A stretch of DNA of 64,000 nt from Bedellia somnulentella (GCA_963576735.1 OY755178.1:10540001-10604000); one strand, 5' to 3'; shown: positions 46,685-60,764, numbered from the stretch's first letter. A program made the numbers and translations. The notes: generated by a model from the sequence alone, not told the origin.

Positions 46685-46974
46685 TAATGTATAGGTTTGT
46701 ACGTACTAAAATTTTGTAGATCCTACAAATAAAATAGGTTTAAAATGAGTTTTTTGTGAATACCCCTGCATGTAATGACGTCATGTTATATAGGTTAATA
46801 GAACTCACCTACACTAATTAGTGCCGGAAAATTAGATCCACAAATACGTTACGGTTAGATTCTATAATTATAGGCATTAGCCTGACAGAGCACTTTGTTT
46901 CTTTCATGTTTCTTTTATTTATTTTAGAGTTGCCTGTTCTGTAATTATGCTAGCATTGAAGGGCGCCTATAGCT
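46685..46974. other. AT-rich stretch without genes
   Basis: Nothing recognised. Confidence 0.4.
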
Positions 46975-47380
46975 AGCTCAGTGTCATCATCATAGTTTCA
47001 ACAAATTCTGGACTAGATAAAGTCCTCACCAGAGATTTCCACAGCGACCTATCCTGCGCTGCCCACAAGCTTCCCGAGACCTTCCCCAAGTTGTCGGTCT
47101 ACCTGATGGAAGGCATACCAACACCGTTTCGTCTGGTACGTGGTCTCAACTTTAGAACCTTCGAGCCCCTATGACTATTGACCCTCGGGCTATGCCAGAT
47201 GGTTTCTTCTTCTTCTTTGGGTGCCATCTCTTATCGGAGGTCGGCTATCATTATGGCCATTTTGGCCCGTGACGTTGCGGCGCGGAACAATTCGATTGAA
47301 CTGTAGTTGACCCATTCGGACAGATTTTGAAGCCAGTGGGTTTACAGTTTTATAACGATTAGGTTGGCCATCAAACACAA
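46975..47380. repeat. GC-richer dispersed-repeat remnant, LINE-end-like
   Basis: CACAGCGACCTATCCTGCGC, GGTCTACCTGATGGAAGGC, and TCTTCTTTGGGTGCCATCTC followed by GGAGGTCGGCTATCATTATG resemble phrases common at the 3' end of insect non-LTR elements. A 62-codon minus-strand frame inside (47190-47378) is not considered a gene. Confidence 0.5.
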
Positions 47381-49157
47381 TTTTAGTAATAGATGAATGT
47401 TTTTATATTTTCTTTACATAATAATAACTATTCATGGTTCATCTACCAATCGGTGATTATACTAACCTTTTGTAGAAAAATAATCTTGCTATATTAAATC
47501 ATAAAAAGTGATTTTGATGTTACGAGCTAATGTTAATTTTCGAATATTTTTTGTTGATATATTGTTGTGTATCTGATTTAATTATTTATTTTGGTTTCGA
47601 GTTTCTCATGAAGCCAATTCATGCATATGTGTATTTCAGCGCTCAAAGTACATATTTCAGTTGAAGTTTTTTTTTTTAAACTGTGTATCTATAGTAACAT
47701 TTTGATCGAAGTCAACAGTATCTTAATCCGGGTATAATGTAACAGGCTAAAACTGTTGACAGAGTTATATATTTTCCTCTTTCTTTCGCAAATGAAATGG
47801 CAAATAATATAAATTACCGCAATGTCGAATAAAGGAATCGATCGAAGGAATAATCGAGATAAAGGAGTAAATAAGCCGTGAACCCGAAGTGCATAACTCA
47901 CAGTTGCAAAGTTATTACCAACAGCGGGCTACAAACATCTGCCGCCAAAATTGCATTTCCCGTGAAGCAAGCACCCGAACTCCATAGAAAATCGCATTTA
48001 CAAGTGGATTCTCCGCCATGCCATTATCGGCTCTATTGCAATGTAACTTTGTTGGTTATCGGCTAAAGAGAATGCAGATTTCTGCGATGATTCATGTTTT
48101 CATTTGTAAGTTGATTGTTTGATTATTGGAACATTGTGATGGCTGTGATTGGTTTTGATTAGGCTTAATTTGTGTTTGAATAATAGGGACTTTTGTCATG
48201 TTATTAGGTCAATTCAAGTAAATATCATAAATGCATGTTGCGAACTATAATAAAATTAGTATGAATATGATGATTAAACTGAAAATTTTCAACGAACATT
48301 ATTAATATAATTAGTAGGTTAAATAGTTAGCAACAAATGTTTTTTTATAAGGTGTAAAAAAACGCAATAGCAAAACTGACCTAATATTTACTTACGTACA
48401 CTTGATAAATATATGATAGCATGATTTTCTGAGCTAGATTACGAATCTGAAGTCTCAGCTGGAGACTATTTATTTATTTAATTTAAACACTTTATTGCAT
48501 ACACAAAAACAGTATTCTCCAAAATAGGTACAGATCATCAGAGTCAACAGTCTATTTACACAAAGGCGGACTTATCACCTTAACGCGATTTCTTCCAGTC
48601 AACCTTTATGGTGAAGAAATACAAATAAACAACTCTTAAATGGAAACTAGCTAGAGACAATACAGCAAAGTTATGTAATACGTAAGTTACTGTCTCAAAT
48701 GTCTCCGGGAAATCCACTATCCCTAAGTTGGAAACTTGACAAAGATCTAACTTCTAACATGAAGCAAATTCATAATTTTACTAGTAATTTACTGTTTGTG
48801 TCGTATGTTTCTCTGAATACAATATCTGTTTAGAATTTACTTCTTAGAATTGCATTAGAATTAACCAATTTCTAAAGATATACCAAAGACCGTGAAACGC
48901 AAAAAAAATAAAATTTTAGTAAGACACCTGCGGATACAAATGGGTCAGTGTTATTTTGGGTCAACTTTGCATAATGATTTAAATAAGCTATGTCCTAATA
49001 TTTTAGTCATAATAAATTTGATCATAGAAAACTAATTTAGGAATGTCGCTCACATTAAATTAAAATGTATGCTGAAATAGACATGTGACATACATTTGAC
49101 TAGTGTAAATAAAATATTTTTTAACAAAAACGAAACCGACTTCATAGTTGAAAAAAC
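47381..49157. other. Unique stretch, one less AT-rich patch
   Basis: No gene supported. 47880-48080 is less AT-rich, matches no repeat seen here and holds a 62-codon frame; possibly conserved non-coding DNA. Confidence 0.3.
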
Positions 49158-49305
49158 ATACATATATACATATACACACATTTACTCACGGCTGTAAATC
49201 CCTAGAAGGGGTAGCTAGAGCTAAGGAATTATAAATTATAAATAGTGATGGGTCTCCAACCGCATCGCCCAAACATTCCTTAATAGCCCCAATACCGTAC
49301 AAAAA
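49158..49305 (-). mobile_element. SINE-B, partial
   Basis: 3' half (TTTACTCACGGCTGTAAATC) plus GATGGGTCTCCAACCGCATC and AATAGCCCCAATACCG; the CCTCAGCCACTTTTGG segment is deleted. Confidence 0.75.
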
Positions 49306-49621
49306 TAACCGAAAATAAACTAACAAGTACTAAAAAGTAAAAATAAGTTTTATAATTAAATATGAGAACTGTGATTAATACCTTAGGTATTTCTTTATTC
49401 TACACGCGTCAGTTCGACCTAAATTAATTTGTGAGTCGGTGCCATCCTGCGTGATAATGGATAATAAGTGTGTATTTCGCACTTCATGTACATCAAAAAA
49501 GTCAAAAAGTCTATTTTTCAAAATAAAGTTAAATATTATCATTTTTTGAACGTCAATTTTTTTAATTTATCATTAATCCGTTGCTTCGGACATGTATAAT
49601 GTAGAAGACCTACATGGTAGG
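49306..49621. other. AT-rich stretch without genes
   Basis: Nothing recognised. Confidence 0.4.
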
Positions 49622-49635
49622 GTAAATTGATTTTT

Positions 49636-49763
49636 TAAATCTTTTTGTTCATGAAAACCTCATGTGGGGATTATTACTAATAAATAAAGAATAAATAAAG
49701 GAAAGAAAAATTTTCCCGCCTGTGTCGAAATTTTTCTTTCCTTTATTTATTCTTTATTTATTA
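49636..49763 (-). mobile_element. Family C, minimal snap-back copy
   Basis: 128 bp. Two inverted arms of the tail around a short remnant CCCGCCTGTGTCG, with the 3' region only on the left. Flanked by GTAAATTGATTTTT at 49622-49635 and 49764-49777. Shows the snap-back form inserted by itself without a tRNA core. Confidence 0.85.
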
Positions 49764-49777
49764 GTAAATTGATTTTT

Positions 49778-50929
49778 GTATGTATTACCATTTAAAACGT
49801 TCGGCGGTAGATAAATATTGTTTAGATTGTAATAATCAGAGACAGATAGTAGGGTGAATTTAATTTTGTTTGACTGGCGCTGACTCATAAATTAATTTAA
49901 GAGAATTTCAAGATTTAGGTTGGTTGAACTGTCGCGGGTGGAAAAACGGAATTCCTAAGTTGTTAATCACAGTACTTCTATTTCATTATAAAACTTTTTT
50001 TGTACTCTTTAGTACTTGATAGTTTATTTTCGGTTGTTTTTTCAAATATGAAGTCGGTTTTCTTTTTGTTAAAAAACAATTTATTTTACGAGGTGAACAA
50101 TACATAGGAGAAAAGGTTGAGAAACATTTGACTAGCGAAAATAAAACGAGTAATATTTGTCAGGATTACTTTTTATTTTAATGGGAACCAATTACGTTTG
50201 TATATTATTTACTGCACATACTGTATTCCAAGATCAGTATTGAATCACTGAACAGCGATCGCGGTCCTGAACGTTTATAAACTACACAACCATACATTTT
50301 GGCAAGAAAAACGACCAATCTTATGAGTTTGAACTTTAACAAAACTCTATACCGATTTCATACTTATATCGACCCCTTTACTCTTTTATACTGAAAACGG
50401 TCTGCATATATTTTAATTCTTAACCACTATTTAAAATCTGTATGCTATTTTAGACGTGAGTACATGCCTGTATGCTCACCCACTAAAATGAGAATCTAGT
50501 TCCTAGATTTATCCAAATTAACTTCTAAGTGTTTGCTAGGGGAACACAGAAACCCTTTCACGTTAAGGTTTGTTTAATTTGAGCATTCACCTAATTCAAG
50601 AATCAGGACATACAAAGGCTAACACCGAAATAGTGCCTACTTCAATCAACCCTTGTAATCCTTTCGACCAATATTTACAACCCAACGCGCGAGTGATTAA
50701 TATGTTACGAACTATTTTACTGTCATTGTTGATTTAAATAATTCATAGATTGAGAGGCCCTTTCTATTTATTTAATAGTTTGCGCAAATTCAATATCCGC
50801 CCTTTATACGTGACTATCTGAAAGGAAAGGGAAGGGGAAAAGGGTTTAAATGTGTTATACCAGTTTGTATGACTTTGTATTTCAATTCGTTTAATAATTT
50901 CATTTATAATTAACTCAAACTCAAACGTT
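49778..50929. other. Unique AT-rich stretch
   Basis: No gene or known repeat seen. Confidence 0.4.
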
Positions 50930-50967
50930 TACGCCGTATATCGCCAAAGGGGTTGGCAAAGGTACTC
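50930..50967 (-). mobile_element. SINE-A 3' fragment
   Basis: GTTTACGCCGTATATCGCCA and GGGGTTGGCAAAGGTAC only. Confidence 0.6.
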
Positions 50968-51537
50968 TTTTTTATTTTATTAAATAACTAGAACTAGAAA
51001 ATTATTATGTATTTATTGTGTAGATTAACGCATAGTTATCAGTTTCACCATATTGTTGGATACTATCTCACATGACCTTAATGTATTGACTCTTCCTTTT
51101 ATTAATTAGTTTTCTAAGTTGGTTATCTATTCAGCTTGCTAACATATGTGTTTGATTTACCTTTGTCTCGTCGAGCAGTCTTTAGCCTGACTTATAAAGT
51201 CATGGTCAGCCTGCATAGGCTGTTAGGCTAGAAGTTATTTACAGTTAGTAAATTAAAATAAAATGATTAATAAATTTAACCGTTTCAGTTAGATAAACTA
51301 CGTGTACTTCACTTTTTGATTAACAAGTATAACATGTAATGAATATGCATTAAAGCATTCGTATCAAGCATAACCAACTTAACCAAAAGTCTTGAATCGT
51401 GAAGTGTAAATGAAATGTGCCCAATTGAAAACAATTTCCTATCCGTAAAACTTCACCTGACATCATCTGGCAAAGTTTTTGAGTTTTAGGCGCTTTTCAG
51501 AGAATGCTCTATATTTTGTAACGTATTATATTAAGGT
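50968..51537. other. AT-rich stretch without genes
   Basis: Nothing recognised. Confidence 0.4.
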
Positions 51538-51787
51538 GCTGTGTAGTGCCGGCTTAGAATATCACAACCCCTTTCTACCCACGGGTTTCGTAAGAGGCGA
51601 CTAAGAGTATGGGGTTTTAATAAGTGGTATTTGGGCCATGCATTTGGAAACCTATCACCAGCGATACTTTATTTCTACCATCTTGTCCCCTATTAGCTTG
51701 CAAATGTGGCTGAGGAGTTTCTAGCTCTGAAGCTCTGGCTGGCTAGCCCTTTTTAGGATTTATGGTTATATTAGTATATATGTATGT
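51538..51787 (+). mobile_element. SINE-B copy, CACGGGTTTCG subfamily
   Basis: GCTGTGTAGTGCCGGCTTAG to a diverged TATATTAGTATATATGTATG end. Confidence 0.82.
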
Positions 51788-52555
51788 TATTATTTGTTAT
51801 ATGTATTATATTACCTTTTGACTGAAAATAGAGCATTTTATTTAGTCACTGATTTCTTTGTTACATCATAATTTTATGTTTGTATGTAATTTGAGTATCA
51901 GCTCTGTCCGAAACTCCTGTACACCTATAATGTTCATCTAATGAAAGAGATTTCTCAGAATTTTCGTCACATATTCAGATTGCAGTCAAAAGACTATTTA
52001 AAAAAAAAGAATGTGAATTTCGTGTGGTGGAGTTAAAAAATTCGACCCATCCACGTGTCGCGTGCAATTTCATTCTAATTAAAGTAAGAAAATCAGTACA
52101 TTGAGTTCGTAAAGTTTTTTTATTAATCTGTAAATCGGGTATCTGAAACAATCCCGTCTGGTTTCGATTTAGCGAGTCTCGGACTCCAACAGGAACTTTA
52201 AGTTGGCTGCAGTTTCGTCTCTTTTCTTCTAAACTTATTTATTTACTCGGTTGCACATTTCGCAACGTCCCCGGCAACTTTCCGCTTCAAATGAGCTGTT
52301 ACATGCATATAAATAAGCTGGAACGGCTTGTGCGGTTAAACTGATATTTGGACTAGAAATGGGAGATTTTGATAAATCTTTTCGTTTTTCCTCGCTATGT
52401 TATTTAAGGGTTCTAATTTTTCTTACTATATTCGTTAAATTGTGATCGTGTTTTTTTCTTATTTATTGTTTCCAACAAGTCAGGGCTTCATGGTGTACAT
52501 AAAACTCTTATAAATGGATATTAATTATTTTACAATTAAATTAATGATATATTTT
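51788..52555. other. Unique stretch, less AT-rich at 52130-52350
   Basis: No gene. The patch at 52130-52350 (TCTGGTTTCGATTTAGCG, GTCCCCGGCAACTTTCCGC, GCTGTTACATGCATAT) is unlike the repeats here and may be regulatory; inference only. Confidence 0.3.
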
Positions 52556-52676
52556 CAATTTTTATTTTACCATGTTTTTCTCATTCAATTTCTAAAAGTG
52601 GTTGAAGAATTTATTATTCTGAAGCTCTGGCACCCAGCTTAGGGATTTACAGCCGTGGGTATGTATGTATGTATAT
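52556..52676 (+). mobile_element. SINE-B, 3' half
   Basis: Starts in the ATTTTACCATG region and ends GGGATTTACAGCCGTGGGTA with a TATG tail; 5'-truncated. Confidence 0.75.
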
Positions 52677-53280
52677 TTTTACTAGTATTTTTTACGCAGC
52701 CATATAAGCAATTTATTCAAACAAAAATAGCAAAGGTAAAACTCAATTTCCATTTTAGGCTTTACGGGTCGATTTGGATAAGTTAATCCTTCTTAAAGCC
52801 AGGTTGACAATGTAGAGCGCTTAAAAACGGTTGACATTAAAATATTCACGAGCTTTTGAATTCAGAGCTTTCAAGCCACAATCGATAGACACAACTTAAT
52901 TGACACCCTGTCTGGATTTCCTTCTTTACAAGTGAATGCAAGAAATGCACCCTTTTATTACCTGCTTTTACAAGCTTTTCTATTTATATCCATGTTATTA
53001 GGTTTAATTTTTAGCTGGTTGGATTAATGTAATATTAATACGTAATGATTGCATTGGTGTTTCAATTATACTTTGGTATTTGCGATCTAGCAATAACAAT
53101 TTTTTTTCATATTTAATGGTTTTAGACAAAATTATAGATTACTTGCACATAACTAAATACATATACTAAAACTCTCATTCAATAATGAGATTAAATTGTT
53201 GCTTAGCTACTTTTCAGATCATGATTGCTTAGTTCCAAATCACATCCAAAATAATAGCATAGCTGTCAAATACTTTGTAT
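52677..53280. other. AT-rich stretch without genes
   Basis: Nothing recognised. Confidence 0.4.
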
Positions 53281-53524
53281 TACATACATACACTTACGGC
53301 TATAAATCTCTTTACGGGGTAGCCAGAGCTTTGAAATGAGAAATTCCTCAGCCACTTTTGGAAGTTGATTGGGGAAAAGATCGTAATAATAAATGTTTTT
53401 GGTGACGGGTTTCCAACCACGTCGCCCAAAAATAACTTAAAAGCCCCTATACCCTTAGTCGCCTCTTACGATCCCACGGATAGAAATGGGGTAGTGTTAT
53501 TCTAAGCCGACACTACACGGCAAT
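53281..53524 (-). mobile_element. SINE-B, full length
   Basis: From ACATACATACACTTACGGC to CCGACACTACACGGC. Confidence 0.85.
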
Positions 53525-54075
53525 TATTAAATTTGTATGACTCTTAAAAAAATATTGTTAAGTTACATGCACATGTTAGCCCAGCTTAGAACCAATGCGA
53601 CAGGAAGTAAAATTCATCATAAAAGTGAGAGATTAATATTTTATTTATAATTTTAATAAAACGTTAAGTTACTAAATAACAAACTTGTACAATATTAGCG
53701 GTACTCTTTGGTAATTTACAAAAAAGATTATCCGGCTTATAATTAAAACAGTGTAGAGCTGTCAAAAAGACAATCATTTACCGCTTTATTATCTAGTGTA
53801 ACCTTTGTGACATGCCACCGGGTCTCAGAGATATAAATGTTAATAGTGTCCTCAAAAAACAGTTAGTCAGCAGATGTTAAACAGAAAGGGTACAGCGAAG
53901 GCTTGACCCGTCAACCCCCGACGGACTAATTTACATTTCACAGCATCACTCATTAATCCCAAAGGCCACAAATCCGTGATAAGTCCACAATTCTAAATGC
54001 AAAGTGGCCGAGTTCACCACTATTTTGTAAGTTAACAAACTTTGAAACTCATAGAAATTGGAATCGTAAGTGTTA
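53525..54075. other. AT-rich stretch without genes
   Basis: Nothing recognised. Confidence 0.4.
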
Positions 54076-55047
54076 TCTATACTTATAATAAATCTGTAGA
54101 GAGGTCAATTCTGTACATGAAATATATTTTCAAAATAACTATCAGGTGGTGATTAGGGATCGATACTGATGCCAAAAATGCAATCAGTAAAATTTTTGTC
54201 TGTCTGTCTGTCTGTCTGTCTATCTGTCTGTCTGTCTGTCGGTTTGTATGTTCCTTATGGAAACAAAAACTACTCGACGGATTTTAACGAAACTTGGTAC
54301 AAATATTCTTCATACTCCCGCGCAGGTTTTTGTATACTTTCCAGCAGAGAAGTAAAGGGGAATTTTGGGAAATTTGGGGAAAACGGGAGAAGTTACTCCA
54401 TTTTTTAAGCTTCCGTCGCGTGTGCAGCCTTAATGGTTAAACTTACATAGAAATCATGTGTGGCGGAAATATTCTTCATAAAATTATCTTAAAAAAAAAT
54501 CCTTAACAGTATATGTCTATCTTTTATGGTTGACTCACAATAACACGTGTAATTCCTGATAGCTTAGCAGTTCGGAACATCCTGATTATATTTGTTTACT
54601 CTTACGTTTGTAAACCTCTCACTCATGCCTAATTTAAAAAAGGTAACATTATTACCTATTCAATAAAAAAAAAATCATAGAAATCGGTAGACAAACACCG
54701 AAATTATACATAAAATAAGCCATCGCGCCCGTGATCGAAACCAAATCTTTACTAATTTACATATAACATACTAGATGGCGCCAGTAGTTGCATCCTACAT
54801 AACGAAATGATTTATAATAAATACTTCATGGCGTTTTATTCCAAAATTTGCTATTAAACGGAAATACTAAACCGTTCATTAAAGCGCATTCAAAATCACC
54901 AAACTACACTGTTAAGGGAGTGCTATAAATTTAATAAATTGAAAACATTACGCTGAATTTCACAATGCTTGAGCAGTGACTGAAGAAAGAAACCTCAGAT
55001 ATTTAAAAAAACAACGCTACCCGTGCGAAGCTGGGACGATCCACTAG
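54076..55047 (+). mobile_element. Helitron H1, best-preserved copy
   Basis: 972 bp. 5' TCTATACTTATAATAAATC at 54076, 3' CTAG at 55044-55047 after GCGAAGCTGGGACGATCCA, flanked by A (54075) and T (55048). Non-autonomous. Contains a (TCTG)n tract (54198-54240). A 79-codon frame through the tract (54169-54408) is not a gene. Confidence 0.9.
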
Positions 55048-55195
55048 TAGGGAAATATGTGAAGCTGCTGCCATACTTCTGTTTTATATTATTATAGACG
55101 TCAGCAAACATTTGCAAAGTAACATACGATCACCATGTTAGATAATGTGTGTTTAATTTTAAGAACATAATTAATTTTAGATTATTATTTAATTC

Positions 55196-55442
55196 AGCTG
55201 TGTAATGTCGGCTTAGAATAGCACTACCCCATTTCTTCCGGTGGGTGTACGTAAAAGTCGACTAACGGTATTGGGGCTTTTAAGGGATTTTGGGCGATGC
55301 GGTTCGAGACCCATCACCAAAAACCTTTATTTAAACATCTTTTCCCCACATAACTTTCCAAAAGTGGTTGAGGAATTTCTAATTCCTTAGCTCTGGCTAC
55401 CCCTTCTAGGGATTTATAGTCGTGATTATATGTATGTATGTA
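55196..55442 (+). mobile_element. SINE-B with target duplication
   Basis: Left flank ATTATTTAATTCA just before GCTGTG, right flank ATTATTTAATTTCA after the TATG tail: a 13-14-bp duplication with one indel. Confidence 0.88.
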
Positions 55443-56028
55443 TTATTTAATTTCATTTCAATGCTTTCATGTTAATTGAAGCCACATATTTATAGGAACA
55501 TTCAAACATTTGTAAGTAAACGTATTAGTGTCACAAAATGATTGTTTATATTTTCAAACAACAGTGTAGCCGTAATAAATATTGCGGTTTTTCATTGTAT
55601 ATCTCGTATTGTTAAAAATCGGAATAAAATGAAAATCAGAATAAAATAAAATATTGGAGCTATATGTACTTATGTGCCATAGTTCCTAATTTCAAACAAT
55701 CTTAAATAAGCAAAATATATAAAACAGAACAACAATCATATCAAAAAATGCAACTTTAATACTTTGATAGCAAACAGTTTATATTTGTTTAAACATATAT
55801 ATTCATCAAAAAGTTTAGTAATCATTTATTCCAAATGTACATTATCTTATACCATTTTATTACAATGAATAAACACTATTTGCTATGATCCTACTTTTAT
55901 TCGTAAAGTACTACAATAGTTTCAAAACAATCATCTAATCGTTAAAGTAGGAATACATGCTATAAAGAGCTCAAGATTTTAACTAGCTATGGAACTAATC
56001 AAATATTAAATTAAAAAAAAAACATAAC
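55443..56028. other. AT-rich stretch without genes
   Basis: Nothing recognised. Confidence 0.4.
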
Positions 56029-56270
56029 ATAACATATACTCACGGCTATAAATCCCATGAAGGGGAAGCCAGAGCTAGGGAAATTCCTCAGCCACTTTTG
56101 GAAGTTGCGTGGGGAAAAGATTGTGAAATTAAGGTATTTGGTGATGGGTCTCCAACCGCATTGCCCAAAAATCCCTTAAAAGCCCCAATACCGTTAGTCG
56201 CCTCTTACGTACACCCACCGGAAGAAATGGGGTAGTGCTATTCTAAGCCGGCACTACACAGCAAACTACA
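56029..56270 (-). mobile_element. SINE-B, full length
   Basis: Tail here is AACATAACATATACTCACGG, then a complete body to GCCGGCACTACACAGC. Confidence 0.86.
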
Positions 56271-56914
56271 AAAAAACTACTTAGATATAATACATTTCAC
56301 ATATCCACACATTTATGTTTTGATATCTTAATATAGGTACCTATTCGTAGCCTTGTATTGAACACTGAATAGTTATGAATTCGCCAAATATATCTCTTCA
56401 CCGTATCCATATACCTCAAATAAGGGCGTTTCAATCCTCAACGTATCTTTAACACATGCCAACAACTGATATTCAAACTAAACCAAACTCGTATGACAAC
56501 ACCGGATACGCCATAAAATTTATTATTACTGAACTTCTTCAGGCGTAAAGATAAAGTGACAAATGAGAAAGTCAAAGAAAACAAGGTTTCAAATTGAAAA
56601 CAGTCCCTCATAATGATACAACACGCATAATGCATGAGGGACCCAAGATAAAACTTGTTCAACATTAAAATGGTCGGAAGTTCTTTACTGCTTAGCATAT
56701 AAAATACCCTCTAGCGGTGTGAAGTTATTTTTCCTTGCTGAAAAACATTAAAATGCAAATGGAGGTCGTATGCAAGGCCCATTGGCACGCCAGGCCGCGT
56801 CTTCGTTAGGTTGCACTTTGCACTACGTTAATGACTCAGCGCTTTCAAAACTTTTATTAAAAAACTTTTGATACATTTTATCGTGAGTCTTTCAAAGGTA
56901 AGCCAAGTACATTT
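56271..56914. other. Unique flank downstream of the second TTLL1
   Basis: 56700-56860 is less AT-rich (GCCCATTGGCACGCCAGGCC, GCACTTTGCACTACG) and not repetitive here; possibly regulatory. An 86-codon frame (56438-56698) is not supported. Confidence 0.3.
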
Positions 56915-56920
56915 TTTATT
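56915..56920 (-). promoter_or_regulatory. AATAAA downstream of TTLL1
   Basis: Minus-strand AATAAA begins 22 nt after the TAA stop of the gene at 56943; a plausible polyadenylation signal. Confidence 0.5.
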
Positions 56921-56942
56921 TTCTTTAATATAAATAATACTC

Positions 56943-58241
<1,299 letters not shown>

Positions 58242-58341
58242 TCAGGCACTTTAGAGGAATAATGTTGTAGCTTTATAAATAGCCTCTTGAATGAAGGTCT
58301 ATCTTCTATGAATTTCCACCTATTTATACACTCGTGTCAAA

Positions 58342-58356
58342 GGTAACCATGGAATT
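58342..58356. promoter_or_regulatory. X-box-like motif upstream of TTLL1
   Basis: GGTAACCATGGAATT, about 110 bp upstream of the start codon. It resembles the RFX X-box of ciliary genes (such as GTTGCCATGGAAAC) with mismatches. Tentative. Confidence 0.25.
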
Positions 58357-58503
58357 TCATCAACAAGAGGGCGTCGTCATTGAGTCGCGTAGGAACACGA
58401 AGGAATTAATTTCCTAGACAACCGATAACAGACACATGGGTGTGCAAGTTTTTGCGCAAAATGGCATTCACTCAGTATTAATTTTTGTTCATATAATTTA
58501 CAT

Positions 58504-58714
58504 ACATACATATACTCACGGCTATAGATCCCTAGAAGGGATAGCCAGAGCTAAGAAATTAGAAATTCCTCAGCCACTTTTGGAAAGTTGAGTGGGGAAA
58601 AGATGGTTAAATAAAGGTTTTTGGTGATGGGTCTCCAACCGCATCGCCCAATGTTCCCTTAAAAGCTCCAATACCCTTGAGTAGCGCTATTCTAAGCCGG
58701 CACTACGCAGCCTG
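58504..58714 (-). mobile_element. SINE-B with 13-bp target duplication
   Basis: Flanked by ATATAATTTACAT at 58491-58503 and 58715-58727. Inserted about 270 bp upstream of the TTLL1 start. Part of the GTGGGTGTACG region is deleted. Confidence 0.92.
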
Positions 58715-58739
58715 ATATAATTTACATGCTTACTTATTT

Positions 58740-58940
58740 TAAATCATAGCTATAAATGCCAATAAAGGGTAAACTACCCTTACTTAAAAAGGATCTAACC
58801 AGTTTTGGAACTTAAGTAGGGAATATATTTTATTATAAGGGATGGTTGGTAGTGGGTAGCTACATTGTTTAAAAAATACTCGAATCTTCAATACCCTTAG
58901 TGACCTCGCACGAGATCTGCGGAAAAATATGCACTAAGAA
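58740..58940 (-). mobile_element. SINE-B, old copy
   Basis: ATAGCTATAAATGCC, GGGAATATATTTTA and AATACCCTTAGTGACCTCG are recognisable. Confidence 0.5.
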
Positions 58941-59276
58941 ATTGCATAAATAGAGTTAATGGTAAGTATTTATAGACATTACAGTAACAGGTTAAACTGA
59001 ATAAATATTTCACACCAGTTGAAATACGAGTATATTTCTAAAAACTCTGTGTCTTCTTAATTGAAATGAAACGAAATGAAATGAAAACTGTTCATTTGCC
59101 TTAAACAATTGCATTGTTTCTTTTTAATTAGAATCTATCCAATCAAAAGCTTTTAACTGTAAATAACAAAACGGGACACAATCCCGCAGACAATAATATG
59201 TTTATAAGTAACCAGGATTCTACGGCAAAGGTTGGTATGTTTTTACGAACCTTAACTGAATCATTACTTTGTACTT
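58941..59276. other. AT-rich stretch without genes
   Basis: Contains GAAATGAAACGAAATGAAATG, a short (AATG)-type repeat. Nothing else. Confidence 0.4.
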
Positions 59277-59530
59277 CATACATACATACATACATATACT
59301 CACGGCAATAAATCCCTAAAAGGGGTAGCCAGAGCTGAGAAATTAGAAATTTCTCAGCCACTTTTGGAAGTTGAGTGGGGAAAAGATGGTAGAATAAAGG
59401 TTGTTGGTGATGGGTCTCCAACCGCGTCGCCCAAAAATCCCTTAAAAAGCCCCAATACCGTTAGTCGCCTCTTACGTACACCCGCCGGAAGAAATGGGGT
59501 AGTGCTATTCTAAGCCGACACTGCACAGCT
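59277..59530 (-). mobile_element. SINE-B, full length
   Basis: Long CATA tail, then a complete well-preserved body to GCCGACACTGCACAGC. The 92-codon frame at 59143-59421 is not a gene. Confidence 0.88.
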
Positions 59531-59964
59531 ATTTTCATTTCACAGATATTTGTACTTCAAACAAAGTGTAAGCCATTTAATTTCAGCTGAAGTTAAATAG
59601 ATCAAAAGAACTAATTCTTTTCTTTCCGCTTCTGTTCTATCCTTTACATGCACTTATTTTACTGTCAGTAACATAAATAAAATGTAAGACATAAAACAAC
59701 CAAGTAAAATTAACCTTAATACCAGCGAGCTCATTTATTCTACCGCGATTTTACCACCTGTGGGTAAAAGCGTACTAAATGACTGCTGCTAATATAATAA
59801 AGCTGCCAGGTCCAGATACATAAATAATAGAATACGGGCAACACGCTCTCGTAAAGGTATTATTATGTAATATCTTTTATATTGGCTTTCTACCCATACT
59901 TTTTGCCCGCAGTGTCGTAAATCCTTTAATTATACTCATTTGTGTTTACGATATAAGCTTATTT
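59531..59964. other. AT-rich stretch without genes
   Basis: Nothing recognised. Confidence 0.4.
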
Positions 59965-60125
59965 TTTAGGGTTCTGAGCGAAAGGTAAAAACGGAACCCT
60001 TTACTAAGACTTGGCACCTGTCTGTCACCAGGCCAGGCTGTAACTAGTAAACTGTTTGATAGCTAGGAGGACGATTTTATCACAGATTCCGTATTTTTGC
60101 TACGGCTAAAACAATAAATTATGTA
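59965..60125 (+). repeat. Dispersed insect repeat (GGGTTC...GGAACCC type)
   Basis: TTAGGGTTCTGAGCGAAAGG, AAAAACGGAACCCTTTACT, CTGTCTGTCACCAGG, TGATAGCTAGGAGG and TTTTGCTACGGCTAAAACA: a sequence pattern very common in lepidopteran intergenic DNA. Confidence 0.65.
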
Positions 60126-60764
60126 AAAGGTTTCGAGAAAAAATCAAGTTCGATTTCTTCGCTTATAGCGTTACTAGTTATGTGTGAGTAGATTTGTACC
60201 TATTAAAATGTCTAATTCATAGTGACTTTCATTACTTACTCGGAATAATCATCGACAGTGTAAAACATTATCAAAACGTATTTTATATTAAATTTTAATT
60301 ACTCTTGTTTGTTCTTGATATTATGTTTTTGAATATCCATTTCGATAAAAGAAAGGCTGACTCAGGTCAGCCGTCGACTTACATTATTAACAACTGAATT
60401 GTCGTACTAATGTGATTTCCTGATCATAACTTCCCATGCCAATTAATTAAATATGGATTAATTAGAATAATTGCGTGAATAACGTAAAAACACAACATTA
60501 TATTGATTGGACCAAGTCATTTCATAACTCATTTTCCTGATTATACAAGGGGTATAAATGCAATCCCAATAATTGGAAGATTAATCGTTTGGAATTTAAC
60601 CCTGAGCGTGTGCGCTTCTCGATTTTGTATTAACGAGTACTTTAATTACCTATGGCCCTGCGTAGTCTTTTATATTCCGAATAATTGAGAACGATCATAA
60701 TTAATAGTTACCGCGTTTTTTTCTTCTCTAATATATATTATAACACTCTGGAGATTTGATTGGC
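60126..60764. other. Unique stretch with clustered TAATTA motifs
   Basis: AATTAATTAAATATGGATTA and ATTAGAATAATTGCG at about 60440-60475 form a cluster of homeodomain-type cores; a 61-codon frame (60503-60688) is unsupported. Candidate regulatory DNA by motif only. Confidence 0.3.

Noticed and set aside
54169..54408. Frame with repeated VCLS residues
   Set aside because: Translation of the (TCTG)n microsatellite in Helitron H1.
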